Source of the DNA: Proteobacteria bacterium ST_bin16
GTDB lineage: Bacteria; Pseudomonadota; Gammaproteobacteria; Burkholderiales; Nitrosomonadaceae
Assembly (NCBI GenBank): GCA_002083595.1
Contig: MSXT01000079.1
Coordinates: 1 to 33,310 of the forward strand
Reading direction: 5' to 3'
DNA: 33,310 nucleotides
A program made the translations under genes and the position numbers. Shown here piece after piece: positions 23,934 to 31,321 of the stretch; positions within the stretch are counted from its first letter, which is position 1; every line of letters starts with the position of its first letter. Under the pieces are notes generated by a model, which was given only the letters and a program-made list of their open reading frames with translations, was not told the DNA's origin and did no database searches.

Positions 23934-24308
23934 TTATAGCAAACGAAGGGCGCGCGGAGGACGCAGGGGCAAATCCGGGATTGTCTCGGGAATCAAGGAA
24001 GAAATGAACACCGCCATGACTTCCGTCACAACTACATCGGGAATCAAGGGGAAAGAATGAAAGAAAAACGGCTGGTATTGTCCTGCCGAATGCAGGCACA
24101 AGTGCGTTGTCGCGTCGAGATCGACACCTTCCCACGACACATTATTACGATGCAATTCCAAATGAGTCGCAGGATCGGCGGACAAGGATTGACGGACATG
24201 ATCCAGTTCATGGGCAAATACTTCACCTCTGAACGATAAGCTCAGTCCATTCGTCAATATGCTGACAATAAGCATAAAGATGATTGGATAAGCCGAATAT
24301 TTCCGCAT
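23934..24308 (-). CDS. CzcI-like small periplasmic protein of the metal efflux operon
   Basis: A 124-residue protein starting at the ATG at 24308; an upstream in-frame TTG at 24356 would put 16 extra residues before the signal sequence. It has a signal peptide or anchor (PIIFMLIVSILTNGLSL), then a His-rich body (HELDHVRQ, THLELHRN, THLCLH) and a C-terminal SLIPETIPDLPLRPPRA. That His-rich body plus a P-x-R-P-P end is the pattern of CzcI and related small proteins encoded directly before czcCBA in other betaproteobacteria, where they are proposed to sense or buffer metal in the periplasm. Function is inferred from pattern and position; the family is poorly conserved. Confidence 0.72.
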   Translation of the reverse strand: MRKYSAYPIIFMLIVSILTNGLSLSFRGEVFAHELDHVRQSLSADPATHLELHRNNVSWEGVDLDATTHLCLHSAGQYQPFFFHSFPLIPDVVVTEVMAVFISSLIPETIPDLPLRPPRALRLL

Positions 24309-24331
24309 AAAGTAAGTATTTAATCTATAAA

Positions 24332-24373
24332 AAATGAAAATTTCATTTAAGCGCAATCATTCCACAGAATGAT
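24332..24373 (-). promoter_or_regulatory. Two dyads before the czcI-czcCBA operon, candidate operators
   Basis: AAATGAAA-A-TTTCATTT at 24332-24348 (perfect 8-base arms) and ATCATTC-CACA-GAATGAT at 24356-24373 (perfect 7-base arms) lie in the 104 bases between maf and czcI. A TATAGA box on the minus strand follows the first dyad directly, with no convincing -35, as expected for an activator-type or distorted metal-responsive promoter. The second dyad could alternatively be the maf 3' hairpin. Confidence 0.5.
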
Positions 24374-24412
24374 GCTATTTGCAATTTAGAAGTTTATGAA
24401 AAAAATCAAACT

Positions 24413-25009
24413 TTAGAAAATCCCAACGTCTTCAGCCATCAGCATATCCACCAGTGCAATGAGCGGCAATCCGATCAGGCCATTCGGATCATCCCCGGTC
24501 ATGCGTTCAATGAGCGCAATCCCCAGTCCTTCGGATTTTGCACTACCGGCGCAGTGATAAGGCTGTTCTTTGCACAAATAATTTTCAATTTGCTGGTCGC
24601 TCAGCGGGCGGAATTTCACATGATAAGGAATGACACGCGACTGCAAACGATCCGTCGCGCTATTTAGCAGACATAAAGCGGTATAAAAAACAACTTCTTT
24701 ACCTCGAATCAGTTGCAATTGTTTTACCGCATTCTGATGATTCAAGGGCTTGCCGAGTGGAATATTCCCCAATGCCGCAACTTGATCGGAACCGATAATT
24801 AAGGCATGCGGATAAGTCTTCGCCACAGCACGCGCTTTTGCCTCAGCCAAACGCACCGCTGTTGCTTCGGGAGATTCATTGGGCAGCGATGTCTCATTAA
24901 TATCCGGATATTCCGTTTCAAAGGGAAGCTGCAACCGTTGCAGCAATTCCTTGCGATAAATCGAGCTGGATCCCAGTATAATTTGCGGGGTAATGTTTTG
25001 TGTTTTCAA
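24413..25009 (-). CDS. Maf-like nucleoside triphosphate pyrophosphatase (YceF type)
   Basis: Maf/YceF proteins cleave pyrophosphate from modified nucleotides (m7GTP for YceF) to keep them out of nucleic acids. The 198-residue product has the N-terminal LGSSSIYRKELLQRLQLPFE, the catalytic Asp75 in IGSDQVA, and KSEGLGIALIERMTGDDPNGLIGLPLIAL near the C-terminus. The GDDPN-LIGLPL pattern suits the YceF subgroup. Its position next to yceD-rpmF also matches yceF in E. coli, though here it is divergent. The start is a TTG with AAGGA before it; no ATG fits. Confidence 0.92.
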   Translation of the reverse strand: MKTQNITPQIILGSSSIYRKELLQRLQLPFETEYPDINETSLPNESPEATAVRLAEAKARAVAKTYPHALIIGSDQVAALGNIPLGKPLNHQNAVKQLQLIRGKEVVFYTALCLLNSATDRLQSRVIPYHVKFRPLSDQQIENYLCKEQPYHCAGSAKSEGLGIALIERMTGDDPNGLIGLPLIALVDMLMAEDVGIF

Positions 25010-25027
25010 AATTTCCTTCTGTAATTT

Positions 25028-25056
25028 TTGACACTTAGGTTTAAAAAATATAACAT
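25028..25056 (+). promoter_or_regulatory. Promoter of the yceD-rpmF-fatty acid operon
   Basis: A perfect TTGACA at 25028-25033 is followed after 17 bases by TAACAT (25051-25056), or after 15 by TATAAC (25049-25054). Either gives a transcription start at about 25061-25063, only a few bases before the ATG at 25066, so the mRNA would be nearly leaderless. Confidence 0.65.
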
Positions 25057-25065
25057 GCGCGCCTT

Positions 25066-25581
25066 ATGTCTGATAGGTTAGTCATAGACTCTCTGGATTT
25101 TGTGCGTAATGCGGGCAGTCGTCATGGTAAAATCCCGTTGGTTGAGCTTGTGCGCTTACATGATCGGTTATTTGATCAGGAAGGGGAGCTAATCTATCAA
25201 ATCAGTGGCCAATTCGACAAGAATGAAAGGCCGGGGATATACGTTGAAATAACCGGAAAAATCCATCTTCATTGTCAGCGTTGTCTTGGTAAACTAGTGC
25301 ATCATATTGATTTGAAGACATTCCTGATACTGGCCAAAAATGAAACAGAGTTGGAGCTGGCCGATGATGACGATACGATTGATGCGATTTTAGCAGTCCC
25401 TGATCTGGATGTTTTTAATTTAATTGAAGATGAAGTGATTCTCAGTTTATCGATCGCATTGTGTCACGCGGATGACGAATGCAGCATGTTTAAACTGAAA
25501 TCAAACGGCAACGGCTTAGCTGATAAAACACAACCGGCGCACCCTTTTGCAGCATTGGCAGCATTAAAAAAGACAAATTGA
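25066..25581 (+). CDS. yceD: YceD family (DUF177) protein
   Basis: The 171-residue product belongs to the YceD/DUF177 family, which is widely encoded right before rpmF and is linked to 23S rRNA accumulation or processing. It has the conserved metal-ligand-like pair Cys70-x2-Cys73 (HLHCQRCLGKL), the acidic block ELADDDDTIDAI and the segment DVFNLIEDEVILSLSIALCH typical of the family. There is no Shine-Dalgarno site before the ATG; the promoter sits almost on top of it. It is 18 bases before rpmF and is the head of the rightward operon. Confidence 0.93.
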   Translation: MSDRLVIDSLDFVRNAGSRHGKIPLVELVRLHDRLFDQEGELIYQISGQFDKNERPGIYVEITGKIHLHCQRCLGKLVHHIDLKTFLILAKNETELELADDDDTIDAILAVPDLDVFNLIEDEVILSLSIALCHADDECSMFKLKSNGNGLADKTQPAHPFAALAALKKTN

Positions 25582-25599
25582 GTTCAAGGAGTTATTCAC

Positions 25600-25779
25600 A
25601 TGGCAGTCCAGCAAAATAAAAAATCCCCATCAAAACGCGGCATGCACCGTTCACATGATTTTTTGACCAATCCGCCATTAGCGGTAGAGTCAAGCACGGG
25701 AGAAATGCATTTACGCCATCATATCAGCCCTAACGGCTACTATCGCGGCAAAAAAGTGGTTAAAACCAAAAACGATTAA
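25600..25779 (+). CDS. rpmF: 50S ribosomal protein L32
   Basis: This 59-residue gene encodes L32: it starts MAVQQNKKSPSKRGMHRSHD, has LTNPPLAVESSTGEMHLRHH in the middle and ends NGYYRGKKVVKTKND, all standard for proteobacterial L32. It lacks the zinc-binding cysteines found in some other L32 proteins, as expected for this group. The Shine-Dalgarno AAGGAG at 25586-25591 is strong and eight bases from the ATG. It sits between yceD and plsX, the conserved order that couples ribosome and lipid synthesis. Confidence 0.98.
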   Translation: MAVQQNKKSPSKRGMHRSHDFLTNPPLAVESSTGEMHLRHHISPNGYYRGKKVVKTKND

Positions 25780-25845
25780 AAACACAATTCTTATTGCTAC
25801 AGATCGCATCAACTATAGCTTCTTTCAGCCGCAAGAGCACCGAAA

Positions 25846-26886
25846 TTGGATATCACTGTAGCAATAGACTGTATGGGGGGAGATCATGGCCCCCACGTGA
25901 CCGTTCCATCCGCGCTCGAATATTTGCGCCAGGATCCTGAAGCCAATATCATTTTAGTCGGCATTCCCGATGCCATTGAAGCAGAACTGCGCGCCGCTAA
26001 ATCCGAGTTTAGCCCAAGAATCCGCTTACATCCGGCAAGTGAAGTTGTCGGCATGGATGAATCACCGGCAACAGCCTTGCGCGGCAAAAAAGACTCCTCC
26101 ATGCGTGTCGCCATAAATCTCGTCAAAACCGGTGAAGCGCAGGCTTGTATCAGCGCTGGCAACACTGGTGCGTTGCTGGCTACCTCCCGCTTTGTCTTAA
26201 AAACGATCCCAGGCGTTGACCGCCCGGCGCTGGCGGTGATATTGCCGACCAGTACCGGCCACACTTACGTGCTGGATTTGGGCGCTAATGTCGATTGCAC
26301 GGCGGAGCACTTGTTCCAATTTGGCATCATGGGCGCATCCCTGGTATCCTCGGTAGAGAATAAAGCCTTTCCAAGCGTCGGATTACTCAATATCGGCGAA
26401 GAGGAAATCAAAGGCAATGAAATAGTCAAGCAGGCGGCTGAATTACTGCGCAATAGCGGTCTCAATTTTTATGGCAACGTGGAAGGCAACGATATTTACA
26501 AAGGAACCACGGATGTCGTGGTATGCGATGGCTTTGTCGGCAACATCACGCTAAAAACCTCCGAAGGCTTGGCACAAATGCTGGCAGCCTATCTGCGTGA
26601 GGAATTCAAACGCAATTTGCTGACAAAACTCGCCGGTGTCATTGCGATGCCGGTCATCAACTCCTTTAAGCGCCGCGTTGATCACCGGCGTTATAACGGT
26701 GCCAGTTTCCTGGGTTTACGCGGCATCGTGATTAAAAGCCATGGCTCGGCGGACAAATATGCTTTTGGTTTTGCCATCAAGCGCGCCGCCGACGAGGTGC
26801 GCGGCGGCATGCTACGGCGTATCAGTGAGCGGGTAGCCGAGTTCTCCCGTCATTCTCAAACTCCCTCTAAAGAAATAACACGATAA
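25846..26886 (+). CDS. plsX: Phosphate acyltransferase PlsX
   Basis: PlsX converts acyl-ACP and phosphate to acyl phosphate, the donor for PlsY in phospholipid synthesis. The 346-residue length is usual. Marks are the N-terminal AIDCMGGDHGP, SAGNTGALLATSRF, LDLGANVDC and the C-terminal GASFLGLRGIVIKSHGSADKYAF. The start is a TTG, since the conserved N-terminus begins directly there (MDITVAIDCMGGD) and no ATG lies suitably upstream. Its TAA stop overlaps the fabH ATG by one base (TAATG), indicating translational coupling. Confidence 0.97.
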   Translation: MDITVAIDCMGGDHGPHVTVPSALEYLRQDPEANIILVGIPDAIEAELRAAKSEFSPRIRLHPASEVVGMDESPATALRGKKDSSMRVAINLVKTGEAQACISAGNTGALLATSRFVLKTIPGVDRPALAVILPTSTGHTYVLDLGANVDCTAEHLFQFGIMGASLVSSVENKAFPSVGLLNIGEEEIKGNEIVKQAAELLRNSGLNFYGNVEGNDIYKGTTDVVVCDGFVGNITLKTSEGLAQMLAAYLREEFKRNLLTKLAGVIAMPVINSFKRRVDHRRYNGASFLGLRGIVIKSHGSADKYAFGFAIKRAADEVRGGMLRRISERVAEFSRHSQTPSKEITR

Positions 26887-27842
26887 TGTACTCAAGAATC
26901 ACTGGAACAGGCAGTTATTTACCGGAGAAAATTCTCACCAATCTTGATCTGGAACGCATGGTGGATACCAGTGATGAGTGGATCCGCACGCGCACCGGCA
27001 TCACGCAACGGCATATTGCCGCAGAAGATCAAGTGGCCAGCGATCTGGCGCTGTATGCATGTCAAAATGCCATGCAGGCTGCCGGTGTGACCAGTCAGGA
27101 CATCGATCTCATTATCGTCGCCACTACCACACCGGACATGATTTTCCCGAGCACCGCCTGTATTTTGCAAAACAAGCTGGGCATCGAAAATTGTCCGGCT
27201 TTTGATGTGCAGGCTGTCTGTAGCGGTTTTGTTTATGCGCTTGCCACAGCCGATATGTTTGTCAGTTCCGGCAAATGCCGCAATGCATTGGTGGTCGGCA
27301 GCGAAATCTATTCGAAAATACTCGACTGGAATGACCGCAGCACTTGTGTTTTATTCGGTGACGGCGCTGGCGCGGTGGTACTTTCACAGAGCGATCAACC
27401 CGGCATTTTATCGACGCACCTGCACGCCAGCGGCAGCCATAGCAACATTCTTTCCGCACCGGGAAGCATCAGCGGCGGGAAAGTACAGGGAACGCCTTAC
27501 ATCAATATGGAAGGCAATGCTGTTTTCAAATTTGCTGTCAAAGTGCTGGAAGAAGTCGTGCAGGAAGCGGTGGCAAAAAACAATCTGCAATCCACCGATA
27601 TCGACTGGCTGATTCCGCATCAGGCGAATATCCGGATTATTCAATCAACCGCCAGAAAACTTGGATTGCCGATGGACAAAGTAGTCGTGGCCGTGGACAA
27701 GCACGGCAACACCTCCGCCGCTTCTATCCCGCTCGCACTGGATATGGCTGTGCGTGACGGGCGTATTCAGCGCGATCAATTGGTTTTACTGGAAGGTGTC
27801 GGCGGTGGTTTTACATGGGGAGCAGTCTTACTGCGTTGGTGA
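26886..27842 (+). CDS. fabH: Beta-ketoacyl-ACP synthase III
   Basis: FabH condenses acetyl-CoA with malonyl-ACP to start fatty acid synthesis. The 318-residue product has the full triad: Cys112 in AVCSGFVYAL, His245 in IPHQANIRI and Asn275 in HGNTSAAS. The glycine-rich C-terminal GVGGGFTWGAVLLRW is also typical. It overlaps plsX by one base and is followed three bases later by fabD, so it lies in the tight core of the operon. Confidence 0.98.
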   Translation: MYSRITGTGSYLPEKILTNLDLERMVDTSDEWIRTRTGITQRHIAAEDQVASDLALYACQNAMQAAGVTSQDIDLIIVATTTPDMIFPSTACILQNKLGIENCPAFDVQAVCSGFVYALATADMFVSSGKCRNALVVGSEIYSKILDWNDRSTCVLFGDGAGAVVLSQSDQPGILSTHLHASGSHSNILSAPGSISGGKVQGTPYINMEGNAVFKFAVKVLEEVVQEAVAKNNLQSTDIDWLIPHQANIRIIQSTARKLGLPMDKVVVAVDKHGNTSAASIPLALDMAVRDGRIQRDQLVLLEGVGGGFTWGAVLLRW

Positions 27843-27845
27843 TTT

Positions 27846-28787
27846 ATGAAATTTGCATTTGTATTTCCGGGCCAAGGATCGCAATCCGTCGGCATGATGA
27901 ATGGGTACACCGGTTTACCCGTCATTCAGGAAACCTTTCAAGAAGCGTCCGATATCCTTAGACAGGATCTCTGGTCCATGGTGAATAACGGACCGGCGGA
28001 TGATCTCAATCTTACGATTAATACCCAGCCGCTCATGCTGACCGCAGGGATTGCAGTGTACCGCGCCTGGACAAGCCTGGGCGGCGAGCAACCGGCATTG
28101 ATGGCCGGCCATAGCCTGGGTGAATATACCGCGCTGGTCGCCTCCGAGGCATTGAGTTTTGCCGATGCCTTGGCATTGGTGCGTTTTCGCGCACAAGCCA
28201 TGCAACAAGCCGTACCGGAAGGTGTTGGCGGCATGGCGGCGATTTTGGGACTGGACGATGAAATCATCGAAACCATCTGCCGTGACATTACCAGTCAAAA
28301 CAGTGAAGAATCGCTTGAACCGGCCAACTTCAATTCACCGGGGCAAATCGTCATCGCCGGGCATAAGAATGCCATTGTGCAAGGAATCGAACTGGCCAAA
28401 TCCAAGGGAGCAAAACGCGCCATTATGCTGCCCATGAGCATCCCTTCACACTGCTCGCTGATGAAACCGGCGGCTGATAGCATGCGGCAGCAGTTAGCCC
28501 ATGTGACCATGCAACCGCCCCGCATCCCGGTTCTGCATAATGCCGATGTAAAAACACATAGCGATGCTGCGGATATCAAAGAAATTCTGATTCGCCAGCT
28601 CACCAGCCCGGTTCGCTGGGTGGATACCATCAAAGCGTTTGCCGCTAGCGGCGTTACGCATGTTATCGAATGCGGCCCGGGAAAAGTATTGGCCGGACTC
28701 AACAAACGCATTGACCCCAACCTGCAACAGCTATCGCTGGCAGATGGTGAAGCCGTCAAACAAGCGATTAACCATTTAAGGACATAG
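27846..28787 (+). CDS. fabD: Malonyl-CoA:ACP transacylase
   Basis: FabD moves malonyl from CoA to ACP. The 313-residue product has FPGQGSQ at 8-14, the nucleophile Ser90 in GHSLGEYTAL and the partner His202 in IPSHCSLM, plus the C-terminal VIECGPGKVLAGLNKRI. It starts with ATG three bases after fabH and ends 50 bases before fabG. Confidence 0.98.
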   Translation: MKFAFVFPGQGSQSVGMMNGYTGLPVIQETFQEASDILRQDLWSMVNNGPADDLNLTINTQPLMLTAGIAVYRAWTSLGGEQPALMAGHSLGEYTALVASEALSFADALALVRFRAQAMQQAVPEGVGGMAAILGLDDEIIETICRDITSQNSEESLEPANFNSPGQIVIAGHKNAIVQGIELAKSKGAKRAIMLPMSIPSHCSLMKPAADSMRQQLAHVTMQPPRIPVLHNADVKTHSDAADIKEILIRQLTSPVRWVDTIKAFAASGVTHVIECGPGKVLAGLNKRIDPNLQQLSLADGEAVKQAINHLRT

Positions 28788-28837
28788 CATTACAATGAAC
28801 ATTCGTAACACATTATCATGGCTCGATTTGAGGAGGT

Positions 28838-29581
28838 ATGGTTTTGGAAAATAAGATAACGTTGATCACGGGCGCCAGCCGGGGTATCGGACAAGCCATC
28901 GCAATCAAAATGGGACAATCGGGTGCTGTCGTGATTGGAACTGCAACCACGGAAAACGGTGCCAGCGCGATTAATCAATATTTGGAAAAATCCGGTATCA
29001 AAGGAATGGGGATCGCTTTAAACGTAAACGATGCCGAGCAAATCAACCACGCTCTCCAAACCATACGGGAAAAATTCGGTGAAGTGGAAATACTGGTCAA
29101 TAACGCCGGCATCACGCGGGACAATTTATTGGTTCGCATGAAAGACGAGGAATGGGACGATATATTGGAGACCGATTTAAAATCAGTATTCCGGTTAAGC
29201 CGCGCAGTTCTCCGCGCCATGATGAAAGCCCGTTACGGCCGCATTATCAACATTTCCTCTGTTGTCGGCGCGATGGGTAACCTAGGACAAGCCAATTATG
29301 CCGCCGCAAAAGCGGGTATGTTCGGATTCAGCAAGTCATTGGCACGTGAAGTGGGTAGCCGCAATATCACGGTCAACTGCGTCGCACCTGGCTTCATCGA
29401 TACCGACATGACCCGCGCGCTGGCTGATGAATTCCAGCAGAGCTTGATTCAACACGTTCCGCTGGGGCGATTAGGCCGTCCGGAAGAAGTTGCTTCAGCC
29501 GTTGCTTTTCTGGCATCGTCCGCCGCAGGCTACATCACAGGCACGACACTGCACGTGAACGGCGGCATGTATATGGATTAA
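28838..29581 (+). CDS. fabG: 3-oxoacyl-ACP reductase FabG
   Basis: FabG reduces 3-oxoacyl-ACP with NADPH. It is a short-chain dehydrogenase with TGASRGIG near residue 11, NNAG at 87-90, catalytic Ser140, Tyr153 and Lys157 (YAAAK), and the C-terminal GYITGTTLHVNGGMYM. The listed ATG start gives 247 residues, but the perfect AGGAGG at 28831-28836 is only one base before it. An in-frame TTG at 28844 lies seven bases after the AGGAGG and gives 245 residues, close to E. coli FabG (244), so TTG may be the real start. It is followed by a 202-base gap carrying acpP promoters. Confidence 0.96.
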   Translation: MVLENKITLITGASRGIGQAIAIKMGQSGAVVIGTATTENGASAINQYLEKSGIKGMGIALNVNDAEQINHALQTIREKFGEVEILVNNAGITRDNLLVRMKDEEWDDILETDLKSVFRLSRAVLRAMMKARYGRIINISSVVGAMGNLGQANYAAAKAGMFGFSKSLAREVGSRNITVNCVAPGFIDTDMTRALADEFQQSLIQHVPLGRLGRPEEVASAVAFLASSAAGYITGTTLHVNGGMYMD

Positions 29582-29605
29582 CACAAAAACGGAATGGATT
29601 GATTC

Positions 29606-29661
29606 AATCAGATCGTAAAATCAGATTAATCACAAAACAATCACAAAAAGTTCTTTATAAT
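29606..29661 (+). promoter_or_regulatory. Repeated AATCA boxes and a -10 box upstream of acpP
   Basis: AATCAGAT occurs at 29606-29613 and 29619-29626, and AATCACAAAA at 29628-29637 and 29639-29648: four AATCA units with starts 13, 9 and 11 bases apart. A perfect TATAAT follows at 29656-29661 without a fitting -35 hexamer, so the repeats may serve as activator sites or bend the DNA. Confidence 0.4.
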
Positions 29662-29717
29662 GCGCCACCTAATTAAAAACTTAAATAGGAAGTTATGTGC
29701 CCGCAGTCATGTTTTGG

Positions 29718-29746
29718 TTTTGCTGGCATTTAAAATTTGTTAGAAT
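29718..29746 (+). promoter_or_regulatory. Proximal promoter of acpP
   Basis: TAGAAT at 29741-29746 (five of six to TATAAT) has TTTTGC at 29718-29723 at a 17-base spacing; the alternative TTGCTG (29720-29725) leaves 15. Transcription would start near 29753, some 30 bases before the acpP ATG, with the AAGGA site in between. Confidence 0.5.
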
Positions 29747-29783
29747 GGCACGCATTTTTCTTACCTGAAAAGGAAATACCTAG

Positions 29784-30026
29784 ATGGAAAATATTGAGCA
29801 GCGTATTAAAAAAATTGTAGCTGAACAACTTGGTGTTAATGAAGCAGAAGTCAAAAATGAATCATCTTTCGTCAACGACCTGGGAGCAGATTCGCTCGAT
29901 ACGGTTGAACTGGTTATGGCATTGGAAGAAGAATTCGAATGTGAAATCCCAGATGAGCAAGCTGAAAAAATAAATACCGTCCAGGAAGCGATTGATTACG
30001 TCACCGCCAATACCAGCGCCAGTTAG
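29784..30026 (+). CDS. acpP: Acyl carrier protein
   Basis: The 80-residue acidic protein carries the phosphopantetheine site Ser37 in LGADSLDTVELVMALEEEF and the EIPDEQAEKINTVQEAIDYV helix of AcpP. It shuttles growing acyl chains between the Fab enzymes. A good AAGGA site precedes the ATG. It has its own promoters in the gap after fabG, which fits the much larger amount of ACP a cell needs. Confidence 0.99.
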   Translation: MENIEQRIKKIVAEQLGVNEAEVKNESSFVNDLGADSLDTVELVMALEEEFECEIPDEQAEKINTVQEAIDYVTANTSAS

Positions 30027-30062
30027 TATTTTGTATTTCAAGAATAAGTAAGCGGAGTTATT

Positions 30063-31304
30063 TTGTCCAAACGCAGGGTAGTCGTTACCGGATTGGGTAT
30101 TGTGTCGCCTGTAGGCAGCACAGTATCCAGCGCATGGGAGGGCATCATCTCAGGAAAATCCGGTATCACCCGGATAACCCGTTTTGATGCATCGAGTTTT
30201 GCTTCACAAATTGCAGGCGAAGTGAAAGATTTCGATATTCACCAATATCTTTCTGTAAAAGAAGCGCGCCGCATGGACGTTTTTATCCATTACGGCATGG
30301 CAGCCGCGATTCAAGCCGTCAAAGACGCAGGTATCGATGATATTTCCCATCTTGATGCGGAAAAAATCGGCGTCAATATCGGTTCCGGCATCGGCGGCTT
30401 GCCGATGATCGAAAATACCGATACGGCGTATCATGCAGGTGGACCGCGTAAAATCTCTCCATTCTTTATTCCCAGTACCATTATCAATATGATCGCGGGT
30501 AATTTATCCATCATGTATGGCTATAAAGGACCCAACATCGCGATTGTGACAGCTTGTACCACGGCCACGCATAGCATCGGCTATTCAGCCCGCATGATCG
30601 AGTACGGCGATGCCGATGTCATGGTGTGCGGCGGCGCGGAATCCTGTGTAACACCGCTTGCCATCGGCGGATTTGCCGCGGCAAAAGCATTATCTGGAAA
30701 CAATGACAATCCGGAAACCGCCAGCCGTCCTTGGGATGTCGACCGCGATGGTTTTGTTCTGGGGGAAGGCGCAGGCGTGCTGGTACTGGAAGAACTGGAG
30801 CATGCCAAACGGCGCGGCGCGAAGATTTATGCGGAATTAGCCGGTTTTGGCATGAGCGCGGACGCATTCCATATGACCGCCCCTTGCGACGATGGAGAAG
30901 GCGCTGCACGCTGTATGACCAATGCGCTTAAGAATGCGGGTATTAATACTACGGAAGTCGATTACATCAATGCGCACGGCACATCCACTCCATTGGGTGA
31001 TATCGCCGAAACCATTGCAGTCAAACGCTGCTTCGGTGAACATAGCAAGAAACTGGCGGTTAGCTCAACGAAATCAATGACCGGGCACTTGCTCGGCGCG
31101 GCCGGTGGCGTGGAAGCGGTTTTCTCCGTACTTGCACTCCATCAGCACATTGCACCGCCAACCATCAATCTGGTCAATCAGGATCCGCAGTGCGATCTGG
31201 ATTTCATTCCCAATACTGCGCGGGATATGAATATCAAAGTTGCGCTATCCAATTCCTTCGGGTTTGGAGGGACTAACGGAACGCTCGTTTTCCGTAGCAT
31301 ATAA
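30063..31304 (+). CDS. fabF: Beta-ketoacyl-ACP synthase II
   Basis: FabF carries out the condensing step of chain elongation. The 413-residue product has the Cys-His-His triad: Cys165 in VTACTTATHSIG, His305 in NAHGTSTPLGD and His342 in KSMTGHLLGAAGG, plus the late NSFGFGGTNGTLVF. The nucleophile motif reads ACTTATH where most homologues have ACATGAH or similar; the change is small. The start is a TTG (SKRRVVVTGLG follows, the usual N-terminus), 36 bases after acpP with GCGGAG before it. Confidence 0.97.
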   Translation: MSKRRVVVTGLGIVSPVGSTVSSAWEGIISGKSGITRITRFDASSFASQIAGEVKDFDIHQYLSVKEARRMDVFIHYGMAAAIQAVKDAGIDDISHLDAEKIGVNIGSGIGGLPMIENTDTAYHAGGPRKISPFFIPSTIINMIAGNLSIMYGYKGPNIAIVTACTTATHSIGYSARMIEYGDADVMVCGGAESCVTPLAIGGFAAAKALSGNNDNPETASRPWDVDRDGFVLGEGAGVLVLEELEHAKRRGAKIYAELAGFGMSADAFHMTAPCDDGEGAARCMTNALKNAGINTTEVDYINAHGTSTPLGDIAETIAVKRCFGEHSKKLAVSSTKSMTGHLLGAAGGVEAVFSVLALHQHIAPPTINLVNQDPQCDLDFIPNTARDMNIKVALSNSFGFGGTNGTLVFRSI

Positions 31305-31321
31305 ATCATCATCTGTGGCGC

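Noticed and set aside
28795..28854. Short leader-peptide-like frame before fabG (MNIRNTLSWLDLRRYGFGK)
   Set aside because: It has no regulatory codon run and no partner terminator, and it overlaps the fabG ribosome binding site by chance.
29746..29761. Sigma-54-like sequence TGGCACGCATTTTTCT before acpP
   Set aside because: The -24 half is perfect, but the -12 element reads TTTC and lacks the essential GC dinucleotide; a sigma-70-type TAGAAT box overlaps it.
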